Source of the DNA: Candidatus Aenigmatarchaeota archaeon
Lineage (GTDB): Archaea; Aenigmatarchaeota; Aenigmatarchaeia; GW2011-AR5
DNA length: 64,000 bases
Direction of reading: 5' to 3'
Assembly (NCBI GenBank): GCA_016180945.1
Contig: JACPAG010000005.1
Span: 51,611-115,610 of the forward strand
Shown: positions 8,859 to 17,826 of the stretch, one piece after another
Layout: every line of letters starts with the position of its first letter
Numbering within the stretch: position 1 is the first letter of the stretch
The notes under the pieces: generated by a model
What the model was told of the DNA's origin: nothing
The model's input: the letters and a program-made list of their open reading frames with translations, nothing else
Databases searched by the model: none
Translations under genes and position numbers: made by a program

Positions 8859-9671
8859 TTATGCAAGCGCAGCAACGAGAAACGTTATCTGGGCAATTAA
8901 CATGGCAATTTTTGATATTTTTGCGCTGCGTTTCGCGTAAACAATCGATGCAAGAAAAACAATATCAGCAATGCCTATGAAAAAGAGGTAAACTTCCCCC
9001 ATGCGGAAAATATTCAGCAGGTACGGCACAAAGCTCAGAATTACCGCAAACAATATAAATGTGCTGGCTATCATCCTGGCACGCAACACGCCGTATTTTA
9101 TTGGAAGACTATTAACACTGGCCGTTCTGTCGCCCATCATGTCGTCTATGCTCTTGTAAATCTCGCGGCCTGTGTTCGCAAGAAATGCGAGCAATGCCAA
9201 AGACAGGACTGGCAGGACGTTCAGATTTACCAGGCCGCCAAAGATAAAGGTAAGCGCAACGAGCAGGCTTATCGCAAGATTTCCGACTAAAATCATTTTT
9301 TTCATCTTCCAGGCGTAGAGTATCAGCAAAGCAGAAGTCAGGACCGCAACAGCAAACGCCGGGACGCCGATAAAGTAAGAGACAGAAATGCCGGCAGCAA
9401 AGAGAATTATGGAAAAGGCCAGGGCCGTATTCTTGCTTATTTTACCAGCAGGTATTGGCCTTTTCGGCTTGTTGACCCTGTCGATTTCAACATCAAAATA
9501 GTCGTTCATGACCATGCCGGCAGCGCATACGAGGAAAGCGGCGATTAATGCGTAAATAACAGGCGCAGAAGGGTAAATAGGCAGGCCGGCGATCAATGAG
9601 CCGACATAGACAGCGAAAGAAGCCATGACGCAATTCAGCGGACGGATGATTGTTAAGTAAGCGAAAGGCAT
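8859..9671 (-). CDS. UbiA family prenyltransferase, likely digeranylgeranylglyceryl phosphate synthase
   Basis: Motif NDYFDVEIDRVNKPKRPIPAGKIS and multiple TM helices. Confidence 0.9.
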   Translation of the reverse strand: MPFAYLTIIRPLNCVMASFAVYVGSLIAGLPIYPSAPVIYALIAAFLVCAAGMVMNDYFDVEIDRVNKPKRPIPAGKISKNTALAFSIILFAAGISVSYFIGVPAFAVAVLTSALLILYAWKMKKMILVGNLAISLLVALTFIFGGLVNLNVLPVLSLALLAFLANTGREIYKSIDDMMGDRTASVNSLPIKYGVLRARMIASTFILFAVILSFVPYLLNIFRMGEVYLFFIGIADIVFLASIVYAKRSAKISKIAMLIAQITFLVAALA

Positions 9672-9725
9672 GACAGCATTTGGAAAGAAATCCTTTAAAA
9701 GATTTTAAGCATGGAATTATTGATT

Positions 9726-9914
9726 TTACTTTCCTTTTATTCCCCGCCTCTCTTTTGCCTTTAGCCTCAGGTCTTTTGAGCCGCAGCGCCTGCATTTTAT
9801 TTTTCCTTTCTTCACCTTTTCGGGCAGCGCCCTTACGCGCGCATTGCATTTTATGCAGATGAAAACATTCTGGAAGAGCCGTTTCATGACGACCGGCGGA
9901 AGCTTTCGCGGCAT
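9726..9914 (-). CDS. rpl40e: Ribosomal protein eL40
   Basis: FICIKCNARVRALPEKVKKGKIKCRRCGSKDLRLKAKERRG. Confidence 0.85.
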   Translation of the reverse strand: MPRKLPPVVMKRLFQNVFICIKCNARVRALPEKVKKGKIKCRRCGSKDLRLKAKERRGIKGK

Positions 9915-9974
9915 ATAATCACAACAGTATACTAGACATTCAAATATTTAAGTTACATCTTTCATTAAATTCAA

Positions 9975-10433
9975 ATGAGGATGAGAAAGTTTCTAGCGTT
10001 ACCACTGCACCATATTGATACTTCTGTTCTAATAGAACCAGAGAAAACTGAAGATGGTAGGTACTGTAGGAAATATCTACAAAAAATTGGCTACAATTAT
10101 AGGGGCACTTTATCATTTCCTGTACTAAGTGAATTGTTCTTGAAAATAGTTGGACTTGAAGTTGAAGAGGAAAAATTAATTATTCTTAGGTTTATTGCAT
10201 ATCTAAGAAAATATAAACATGTGACTTTTTATTCTCCAAAGAAAATAGCCGATATACTTAAGGATTTGAATGGGCTTGACAACAGGTTAGGCCCCATTGA
10301 TACAAATATCATAGCAGCATCTATTGAACACAAAGCAAGAAATCTAGTTACATTAGATAAACAGTTGGTACACCACAAATCTGTAGAAGAAAAATTTGGG
10401 TTAACGATTTCACACCCTAAAGAATTCATTTAA
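9975..10433 (+). CDS. PIN-domain nuclease
   Basis: HIDTSVLIEP...PIDTNIIAASIEHKARNLVTLDKQL. Confidence 0.75.
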   Translation: MRMRKFLALPLHHIDTSVLIEPEKTEDGRYCRKYLQKIGYNYRGTLSFPVLSELFLKIVGLEVEEEKLIILRFIAYLRKYKHVTFYSPKKIADILKDLNGLDNRLGPIDTNIIAASIEHKARNLVTLDKQLVHHKSVEEKFGLTISHPKEFI

Positions 10434-10518
10434 ATTTAATTTTTTTCATCTTTTCGAATATATGTCTTTTATCAATTTCTTTTAAAAGCTTCTCAAATTC
10501 TTTTTGTTCTTTTGTCAT
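10426..10518 (-). CDS. Mini-ORF, 30 aa, overlapping the PIN gene 3' end
   Basis: MTKEQKEFEKLLKEIDKRHIFEKMKKIKFK*, convergent 8-nt overlap. Confidence 0.3.
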   Translation of the reverse strand: MTKEQKEFEKLLKEIDKRHIFEKMKKIKFK

Positions 10519-10551
10519 AACCTAATCTATTTCATAAACTATATTTAAAGC

Positions 10552-11358
10552 TTAGGGTTTCATTTCCTTTAATCTTGCTACCCTCGTTTCAAGCGGCGGA
10601 TGACTGGAAAACAAGCCCGCCAACGATGCGCCGGAAAAGGGATTCACGATAAACAGGTGGCTTGTGGCAGAGTTGCCTTGCAGCGGCGTTGCTTTGGCGT
10701 GGGCAGAAATTTTCTGCAGCGCGCTTATCAGATCCTCTGGATTTGACAGCATCGCGCCTGTCTTGTCTGCTGAAAGCTCGCGGGAACGGGAAATTGCCAG
10801 ACGCACCAGAGTCGCTGCCACCGGCGCCAAAAAGAACAGCAGCACAAAGCTCAGCGCATTCCTGTTTTTCTGGTCGCTTCCGTAGAATAGTACGTATGCA
10901 AGCCATGAAATGGCTCCGGCAATTGTAGCCGCTAATGTCCCTATAAGAACGTCTTTGTTCGTTACATGCCCGATTTCATGGGAAAGCACGGCCTCAATTT
11001 CTTTGTCGTTCAATTTGTCAACCAACCCTTTTGTCACGGCAATAGCGGCGTGTTTTGCATTCCTGCCTGTAGCAAAGGCATTGGGCACATCCATGTTCAC
11101 GATGTAGAGAGGCGGCTTCGGGATGCCTGCCTTTTCGGCTATCTTTTCAACTATGTGATTCATCTTTCTGTCACCATAAGGCTTCGCGCCGTATAGCGCG
11201 AGAACAAACTTGTCGGCGTACCAGTATGAAAAAAAGTTTGTTGCGAACGCAAGGACCAAACCCAGGGACATGCCGCCAATCCCGCCGAAATAGAAGCCTA
11301 TGGCCAGAAATATGCCCGTCAAAAATCCCAGCAGCAAAACAGCCCTTAGCATTGATGA
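10552..11358 (-). CDS. htpX: HtpX-like M48 zinc metalloprotease
   Basis: AVLSHEIGHVTNKDVLIGTLAATIAGAISW; SRSRELSADKTGAML; FSSHPPLETRVARL. Confidence 0.93.
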   Translation of the reverse strand, partial: SSMLRAVLLLGFLTGIFLAIGFYFGGIGGMSLGLVLAFATNFFSYWYADKFVLALYGAKPYGDRKMNHIVEKIAEKAGIPKPPLYIVNMDVPNAFATGRNAKHAAIAVTKGLVDKLNDKEIEAVLSHEIGHVTNKDVLIGTLAATIAGAISWLAYVLFYGSDQKNRNALSFVLLFFLAPVAATLVRLAISRSRELSADKTGAMLSNPEDLISALQKISAHAKATPLQGNSATSHLFIVNPFSGASLAGLFSSHPPLETRVARLKEMKP

Positions 11359-11365
11359 CATATAC

Positions 11366-11505
11366 ATCCCCTTTGCTTCGCAACTTGAAGAAAGCAAGCA
11401 ATGAGCTTTGCTCATTGATGCATCGGAGAATCCCTGATTCTCCGCTTGCAGAGCTTTCTTGAGTCGCCAAAATGCTTCGCATTTTGCGCGAAGTCGATAG
11501 CCATT
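11366..11505. repeat. Nested hairpin array in htpX leader
   Basis: AATGAGCtttGCTCATT, CGGAGAATCcctGATTCTCCG, AAAATGCttcGCATTTT inside outer AAGAAAGC/GCTTTCTT arms. Confidence 0.85.
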
Positions 11506-11509
11506 TTAT

Positions 11510-12040
11510 TTATTTAGACTTTAGGTATTCTTTGTATTTCTCAGACCAGTCTATGTTACCTATACGCAAGTGTTTATATTTCTTTGGATTTTTTAAAATT
11601 CTTCCTATAATAACGGCGACCGCATCAGGCTTTTTGTTGCTCGTATCTATTTCGCAGGCATTTTTTGATTCTGCTGAGATTTCATCCAATATCTCCGCTT
11701 CTACGTTTTCTTTTATTTTTCTTTTGCTCCATTCTTTTCTATTTAGCCGTTTTTCAAGGACGCGCGGATTGCATCTCAAAATAATGACGATGTCGGAATC
11801 GATAAGATGGGAAAGATGGCCATCTATTATATTTATTTTCCTTTTTACCAGATGTTTTTTAACAGTTTTCTGCAGGTCCTTTACATCAATAATCTTTGTC
11901 TTTCTGGATTTATCCCATCCGGAATCCAATTCATTCAGCAACTTGCTTATGCTTATCAGATTTGCATCCAGTCTTTTAACAAGGACCTTGGCAACGGCTG
12001 TCTTTCCTGTTCCCGGAGTTCCGGATATCGAAACAATCAT
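11510..12040 (-). CDS. Archaeal adenylate kinase-like NTPase (AK6/Fap7 type)
   Basis: MIVSISGTPGTGKTAVAKVL...NIIDGHLSHLIDSDIVIILRCNPRVLEKRLNRKEWSKRKIKENVEAEI. Confidence 0.88.
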   Translation of the reverse strand: MIVSISGTPGTGKTAVAKVLVKRLDANLISISKLLNELDSGWDKSRKTKIIDVKDLQKTVKKHLVKRKINIIDGHLSHLIDSDIVIILRCNPRVLEKRLNRKEWSKRKIKENVEAEILDEISAESKNACEIDTSNKKPDAVAVIIGRILKNPKKYKHLRIGNIDWSEKYKEYLKSK

Positions 12041-12109
12041 AACAGGATTTATGACAGCTCTCTTTTTAAGCAGACAAGTAAGCCGAAAGCAAAGCAGAAA
12101 ATACAGTAC

Positions 12110-13918
12110 TCACTTCTGCCCGAAAAGCCCTGCCAGGGCCTTTATTATCCCGTCAAATACCGCCCTGATGGAATTGATTATGCTGTCGACGAAAGAAAGC
12201 GGCAGCTCTAGCTTGTAGACTATGACAGATGCAGAGGTGCTTGTTATTGAATCTGCCATGGCGGATGCACTTATTTTTCTTATCCCTGCTACTGCGGCTG
12301 TCAGGTTGAAATAAGCGTCTTTCTTTTCAAGCGGCTCTAAAGTCATCTGCGCTTCTCCTGAAAAATTATCGAACTCTAACCTGAGGACTGCGCCCTTTGG
12401 CTTATCAAGCAGATTTTCAACAGTAACTTTCACAAGGAATGCGCTGCCAGAAGTCGTGTTCTGAGGCGCGGCAACATCCAGGGAAAATTCTTTTTTATCC
12501 ACGACGTTCACTGTCTTCTTTGCCATGGCACCGCCTGAAACCAGATAGAACATGTACTGGCCTGTCGCCAATTTCAAGCTCCATGATTTTTCAGCGTTCC
12601 TGCCCAAGGCAGGCGAGAAAAACGTGAACGGCCTGTCAGTCACGGCCGTCAAAACGAATTGTTCATTGATGCCTGCTGTGTCAGGTCCAGTGATAGTGAC
12701 ATCTGAAATTTGTTTTGTGCCTGAAATTCCTATGCTGGCTTTTGCGCTGCTTCCCGTCTGGTCATGGGCAGAGACAGGGCACGTGTAGGAAAAGCCGCGG
12801 TCGACATATGTTGCGTTGAACGGCCAATAAAATTCGGTTTTGCCGCACATCCATGACGCCCTTTCAGGCTCGATTATATTCAGCAACTGTTTGCCGGTTT
12901 CAATGACACAGGAAGAAACGTTTATGCTTTCTATCGTGCAGGAACCTGCTTCTGCAACCCCTTTAATCACGCCCTGCTCGTTGAACGCTATGTTGTCCGC
13001 TGACAAAGATATGCGTGTCACGTTCTCCAGCCTGTAGTCGAGCAGCGTTATATCGTCGTCATTTTTCGTCCAGACCACATCTATTTTTCCGAAGCCCGTA
13101 TAAGCCACTTTTTCTGTAACGTTTGCGTCGATGCGATTGGCTGTTTTGATGTGCGTCGCATCCAGATAGCCGGCCTCGTTCCACGTGGGGTCTAATGGAA
13201 TCCAGGACCCGTCGTCGGCAAGGATTTCGACCCACGTATGGCCTATAAGCTTGTTCTCGACCGCCGAGTAGGCGTAACCGACTATGTAGCGGGTCGGTAT
13301 GCCGGACATCTTCAGGAGCGATGACAAAAGATTTGCATATTCGACGCAAACGCCGCGCCTGTTTTCATAGACCCAGTCGCTCGGCTTCAGCTGGCCTACC
13401 ACAGAGAGGTCATAGGTGACATAGCTGTTGACCCACGTGGCAAGCTCTGCTGCCCTCCTTGCGGTCCTTTCGAAAGGAAAGGCCGCTTTTGCAATTTCGG
13501 GTGTGAATTTTATCTGGCTGTTCTCTTTCAGATATTCCGGAGCTGTTGCCAGCGGTTTTTCATTCTGGAAGTGCGCCCTGTTTTTTACAATTATCTCTGC
13601 CTTGTATCTGGTTTCTATTATCGGGCTTTTCCATTCCAGAACCAGGACTCTGTTGCTGAATTCGTCGTTCACAAATTTCCAGCTGTCCGCATCCACAGAA
13701 ATGTTCAGGACGCCTTCCTGCGGGACGTTAAGCGTCAAATTCATCGCATTGACGTTGCCGCTCACATGAAACGTTCCGCTCTGGACTATTTTGAAGGTCG
13801 CCTCGCTGACCTGCTTCGGATTCAGGATGACTTTTTCGCTTTTTGTGGACTGGTTGAAAAGGGCGTATAAAAAGAATTCTACTAATTGAGTTGCCGGTAT
13901 AAACATAATCCACCACAT
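12110..13918 (-). CDS. Transglutaminase-like domain surface protein
   Basis: NRRGVCVEYANLLSSLLKMSGIPTRYIVGYAYSAVENKLIGHTWVEILADDGSWIPLDPTWNEAG (Cys-His-Asp core). N-terminus runs into a palindromic element. Confidence 0.88.
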   Translation of the reverse strand: MWWIMFIPATQLVEFFLYALFNQSTKSEKVILNPKQVSEATFKIVQSGTFHVSGNVNAMNLTLNVPQEGVLNISVDADSWKFVNDEFSNRVLVLEWKSPIIETRYKAEIIVKNRAHFQNEKPLATAPEYLKENSQIKFTPEIAKAAFPFERTARRAAELATWVNSYVTYDLSVVGQLKPSDWVYENRRGVCVEYANLLSSLLKMSGIPTRYIVGYAYSAVENKLIGHTWVEILADDGSWIPLDPTWNEAGYLDATHIKTANRIDANVTEKVAYTGFGKIDVVWTKNDDDITLLDYRLENVTRISLSADNIAFNEQGVIKGVAEAGSCTIESINVSSCVIETGKQLLNIIEPERASWMCGKTEFYWPFNATYVDRGFSYTCPVSAHDQTGSSAKASIGISGTKQISDVTITGPDTAGINEQFVLTAVTDRPFTFFSPALGRNAEKSWSLKLATGQYMFYLVSGGAMAKKTVNVVDKKEFSLDVAAPQNTTSGSAFLVKVTVENLLDKPKGAVLRLEFDNFSGEAQMTLEPLEKKDAYFNLTAAVAGIRKISASAMADSITSTSASVIVYKLELPLSFVDSIINSIRAVFDGIIKALAGLFGQK

Positions 13919-14032
13919 AAATATGTGGTATTTCTATTAAATACCACTAATAAATATTGTGGATTATGTGATACAGGAGAATACCATTATTTAACTACCA
14001 TCTAAAGATAGTGGTATTCTCCTCGTATAAAA
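13900..14032. mobile_element. Double-hairpin palindromic element, copy B
   Basis: Near-identical to 2931-3062. Confidence 0.75.
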
Positions 14033-14068
14033 ACATTCGCTTTTAAATTCTCCTGATATTATTCCTTC

Positions 14069-14536
14069 GTGTTAAGGTCGAAAATTGATGTAAGCATTGA
14101 TATAATTCGAGAAACAGGTTTTTCTCCACAAGGAAGCGGTGCGTTGCGTGCCGCACTCGGTGGTAACATTAATCTAGAAAGATATCTCGACTTTTTAATC
14201 CAGAAAGGCTATTTAGCAAGCAGAGACGGTCTATACGAATGCACACCGAATGGCAGGACAGCACTTGGTGCTTATGACAGTCTTTTAGAAAGGGGTTTAG
14301 TTACAGAGGAGAATGGTCTAAGTGGCACAGATTTAGCGATGCTAAGGGAATTAGGAGATGGCAATTATAAGGCTGCCGTATCACGGAAGTCATGGCAGAG
14401 AATAAAACAAAGACTTACTGAAAGAGGTTTTGTTGCGGAAGGCGGACTTACAGCTGACGGCAGACAAGTTTTAGAGCTAGCCGCAGATTTATTCGAGCTT
14501 GCTGAAAGTTTTCATGCTTATCCTAAAACGCCCTGA
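14069..14536 (+). CDS. Hypothetical, possibly winged-helix protein
   Basis: Repeated helix/turn patterns, e.g. LERYLDFLIQKGYLASRDGLYECTPNGRTAL and ERGFVAEGGLTADGRQVLEL; GTG start. Confidence 0.5.
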   Translation: MLRSKIDVSIDIIRETGFSPQGSGALRAALGGNINLERYLDFLIQKGYLASRDGLYECTPNGRTALGAYDSLLERGLVTEENGLSGTDLAMLRELGDGNYKAAVSRKSWQRIKQRLTERGFVAEGGLTADGRQVLELAADLFELAESFHAYPKTP

Positions 14537-14552
14537 ATAGCGATGTGATGCG

Positions 14553-15506
14553 ATGGACAAAATCGAGGAGATATGGACGGAAAAGTACAGGCCTGAAAGA
14601 CTGAAGGACATGACAGGCCAGCGGCATATAGTCGAGCGGCTTGAGGCGTTTGTAACAAAAAAATCTCTGCCCCACTGCCTGTTTGCAGGGCCGGCCGGCT
14701 GCGGAAAAACAACAGCAGCTCTGTGCATAGCTCATGAGCTTTACGGAAGCAGCTGGCACGGGAATTTTCTGGAACTCAATGCATCGGATGAAAGAGGGAT
14801 CGACACAATACGCGAAAAGGTCAAGGATTTCGCAAGGACAATCCCTCTTGGGGGTTTGTTCAAGATAATCTACCTTGACGAGGCTGACTCGCTTACAAGG
14901 GATGCGCAGCACGCGCTGCGGCGCATGATGGAAAAATATTCCGGCACTGCAAGATTTATTCTTGCATGCAACTATTCGTCAAAGGTCATACCGCCCATCC
15001 AGTCGCGATGCGCTGTGTTCAGATTCAGCCAGCTGAATGAAGCCGAGATGACGGAATTTCTCGAAAAAGTTTCCAAGGAGGAGAATCTCAGCGTTGATGA
15101 GGCGGCATACAAAGCTGTCGTATACGCTTCCGAAGGCGACATGAGAAAGGCCATCAATATGCTCCAGACGGCTTCGATGGCAAGAGGACAGGTAACAGAA
15201 GAAATAATCTATTCCGTCACCAGCAGGGCCGACCCCCTTGCGGTAAGGAAAATGATTGGCCACGCGCTGGAAGGGAATTTCAAGGAAGCCAGAAAAACGC
15301 TTCTCTCGCTGATGTTCGACCATGGGCTGGCGGGCGAGGACATAATAAAAGAAATCCACAGCCAGGTGTTTGAGCTTGACATGCCGGACATCCGAAAAAT
15401 TAATCTCATCGAAAAGGTCGGCGAATACGAATTCCGGCTGACGGAAGGTTCAAACGCACAGATACAGCTGGAAGCCTTGTTAGCCCAGTTCGGAAGAAAA
15501 GATTAA
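14553..15506 (+). CDS. rfcS: Replication factor C small subunit
   Basis: EKYRPERLKDMTGQ...LFAGPAGCGKTTAALCIAHELYG...NASDERGIDTIREKVKDFAR...IYLDEADSLTRDAQHALRRMMEKYS...SRCAVFRF. Confidence 0.96.
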   Translation: MDKIEEIWTEKYRPERLKDMTGQRHIVERLEAFVTKKSLPHCLFAGPAGCGKTTAALCIAHELYGSSWHGNFLELNASDERGIDTIREKVKDFARTIPLGGLFKIIYLDEADSLTRDAQHALRRMMEKYSGTARFILACNYSSKVIPPIQSRCAVFRFSQLNEAEMTEFLEKVSKEENLSVDEAAYKAVVYASEGDMRKAINMLQTASMARGQVTEEIIYSVTSRADPLAVRKMIGHALEGNFKEARKTLLSLMFDHGLAGEDIIKEIHSQVFELDMPDIRKINLIEKVGEYEFRLTEGSNAQIQLEALLAQFGRKD

Positions 15507-15512
15507 AAGCAT

Positions 15513-16544
15513 CTAATTTCTGTGCAGATTTAATCTTTTCGAAAGGTCTTCTGGATTCTCTGGTTGTTGAAGTTTTTCCGAAGCGGCTGTTAGTTGATTC
15601 ACCTGGTGTTGCAACGATTCAACAGAATTAAGTAAGACAACTTCGTAATCATCCCTGTATTCAGGCGGTACAGATGCAAATAACTCATTTCTCCTTTGTC
15701 TGAAATACTCCTCAAATTTTTCTCTTCTTGGACCGTGCCTCAGTTTTCTTAGTGCTTTAATTTCTCTTTGACGAAGTCTTTCAGCAGTAACGCCAAATTC
15801 AGGTCTAAGCCCTTCTCGAGAATATGTTCTGTCTGCGAGAAATCTTGCTTCAAGAACCCTTCTTTCTTCCGGGTTTAACGTCCCTAAAGCCTCGTCAATA
15901 ATTCTGCGCAATTCCGGCTGCAAAAACGATTGAACTTCTCCCACAAACAGCCCTCTTAAACTGGCTGTTATGCCAGAGCGGTAGTCTAGACCGGCAGGAG
16001 GGTGTACTTGCATGTAAACTCCGATATATCTGTTTAATCTCTCTGGAAAATGAAAATATGGAATTTGCCCAAAAACAGCCCCGACCAAACGCAATTCCTG
16101 ATGCGAAGCCACTTCTGCGCTGATTTGTTCTCTTACTTCGCTTGCTACATCAGAAACAAATTCATTATAAATTCTATGGGCTTCCAGAAATCTCTGTGCT
16201 TCCGCGTCTTTTCTTGCCTGTGTGATGCCGCCTGGGTACCGCAATAATGCGCTTTCAAAACCTGCCTTCTCAAGTTCGTCCCATTTTGCGTCACGATAAT
16301 CCATTAAATATCTTATCAATACACTTGCTTCTGCCTCTTCCAAAGGTCTCTGCCTTGAAATCTGTCGATGTTCTCTAGAATACCTGCTTGCAAAAGGCCG
16401 CCAGGTAGGATCTTCTTGCGCTAATTTGTACAGTTGCCCGACAACAGTACCGGGAGTTCTTTTCATTTGTTCTGCCATAAATTGTAAACTAGCTCCTTCT
16501 TCGCAATATTGCCGAAGCTGCTGTATGTCATAACGACGAGGCAT
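15513..16544 (-). CDS. Protein with sigma-70 region-4-like C-terminal part and N-terminal HTH-like segment
   Basis: C-terminal [63 protein letters not shown] matches the sigma-70 r4 pattern ([22 protein letters not shown]). Confidence 0.8.
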   Translation of the reverse strand: [343 protein letters not shown]

Positions 16545-16602
16545 ATTCACCGCTGATGTAATCTTCAAAACCCTTATAAACCTTGCGCCATAAATTTGTA
16601 GC

Positions 16603-16809
16603 ATGACATTCTGGTTCTGCTACGGGTGCAAGAGGACGTGGCACACCTACGTGCAGACGCCGATGAGCGTCAAACGAATCCGCTGCTTTTACTGCCTGAA
16701 GAACACTTCTGTGCGGCTCAAGGACGACAAACATGCTGTCGAGCTTCGCTACGGGGATTACGATATCGACAGGCGCGAGTTCAAAAGAATAGTAAGGAAG
16801 AAGAGGTAG
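16603..16809 (+). CDS. Small zinc-ribbon-like protein
   Basis: FCYGCKRTW...IRCFYCLKN. Confidence 0.6.
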   Translation: MTFWFCYGCKRTWHTYVQTPMSVKRIRCFYCLKNTSVRLKDDKHAVELRYGDYDIDRREFKRIVRKKR

Positions 16810-16883
16810 ACCATTCTTTTTCTTTTTAACAAAGCTAGATTTTACTTAACTATAAAAGTCTTGCATTCCAATAGACAAAAACT

Positions 16884-17132
16884 GCCGACGTAGTTCAGTG
16901 GTAGAACGCCACACTCATAACGGCCCTTTCTTTAAAAAGAAAGCGCCGGCGGAAAGAAGTATTGTGAGTTTTGAGCTGTTAACACCGAAGCACACGCAAA
17001 CTGACGCGGACCAGATAGACGCACAGCAGTGCGTCAGTTTTCACTGCGTCTGTCTGTTTTGCTTCAGATTGTTTTCGGCTATGACGAAAATAAGAAATGT
17101 GGAGGTCGTGAGTTCGATCCTCGCCGTCGGCA
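16884..17132 (+). tRNA. tRNA with CAT anticodon (Met; Ile2 not excluded), ~177-nt intron at 37/38
   Basis: GCCGACG TA GTTC AGTGGTA GAAC G CCACA CTCATAA [16920-17096] TGTGG AGGTC GTGAG TTCGATC CTCGC CGTCGGC A. Confidence 0.9.
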
Positions 17133-17137
17133 TTTTT

Positions 17138-17242
17138 CTATTTTTTTATCGTAAATCTTGTGTTCAACTGCGAGAAATATCTCTCCAGCTCGTAATCCGT
17201 TATTTCAAGACTGCCGTTCCTGAACAGCCTGACAAAATTCAT
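17138..17242 (-). CDS. Small ORF, 34 aa
   Basis: MNFVRLFRNGSLEITDYELERYFSQLNTRFTIKK*, ATGA overlap with the upstream ORF. Confidence 0.45.
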   Translation of the reverse strand: MNFVRLFRNGSLEITDYELERYFSQLNTRFTIKK

Positions 17243-17421
17243 GGCACCACTTCGTATTGCGGCAACCTTCCATTATTGGAATAGTAAACAACCAGTTTTC
17301 TGAGCTTGTTGTCCGAGCCTCTTGTAATGTGAACCCGCTTTGAGCAACCCTTTTTTTCCGGGGTTGTAAGCGCTATCCATGCCTTCACAACGCGCAAGAA
17401 AAACCTTTCAAAGAGACGCAT
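17239..17421 (-). CDS. Small basic hypothetical protein
   Basis: MRLFERFFLRVVKAWIALTTPEKKGCSKRVHITRG..., coupled to neighbours. Confidence 0.5.
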   Translation of the reverse strand: MRLFERFFLRVVKAWIALTTPEKKGCSKRVHITRGSDNKLRKLVVYYSNNGRLPQYEVVP

Positions 17422-17426
17422 AACAC

Positions 17427-17600
17427 TCACGCAAACGTTTTTATTGAAAGCGTTTCCCCCGTGCCCGAAAGGGCGGACAGGGAAGTTGAATAGCTCCAGT
17501 GTTCGATGTTTCCTATCCTGATTTTCAGCAATATCACCCTGAATACCAAAGTCTGTCCCTCGATTTCTTTCGCAATTTCAGCTTCGAATTTCTGGAACAT
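17427..17600 (-). CDS. Small hypothetical protein
   Basis: MFQKFEAEIAKEIEGQTLVFRVILLKIRIG..., preceded by the repeat leader. Confidence 0.5.
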   Translation of the reverse strand: MFQKFEAEIAKEIEGQTLVFRVILLKIRIGNIEHWSYSTSLSALSGTGETLSIKTFA

Positions 17601-17826
17601 AATTCTCCCCTCGCTTCGCGAGTCGAGCGCCATTCTATAATTTTTGGTCGCTCCGCTCCCTACTAACCCACTTTCCTTTTGAACGTTACAATTATCTGAA
17701 AATAAAAAATGTGCACTAAGGCAGAACCACGTCCTCTGACGGGATTTCTGGCTCAAGGAAATCTGCTTGCATTCGACCACCAAAAATAAAGGCATGAGGC
17801 GAACTTTCGTCCGCCTCTTTCGTCTT

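Noticed and set aside
11472-12218. 248-aa plus-strand ORF
   Set aside because: Antisense to the AK6-like kinase gene; phenylalanine/serine-rich translation typical of a shadow ORF.
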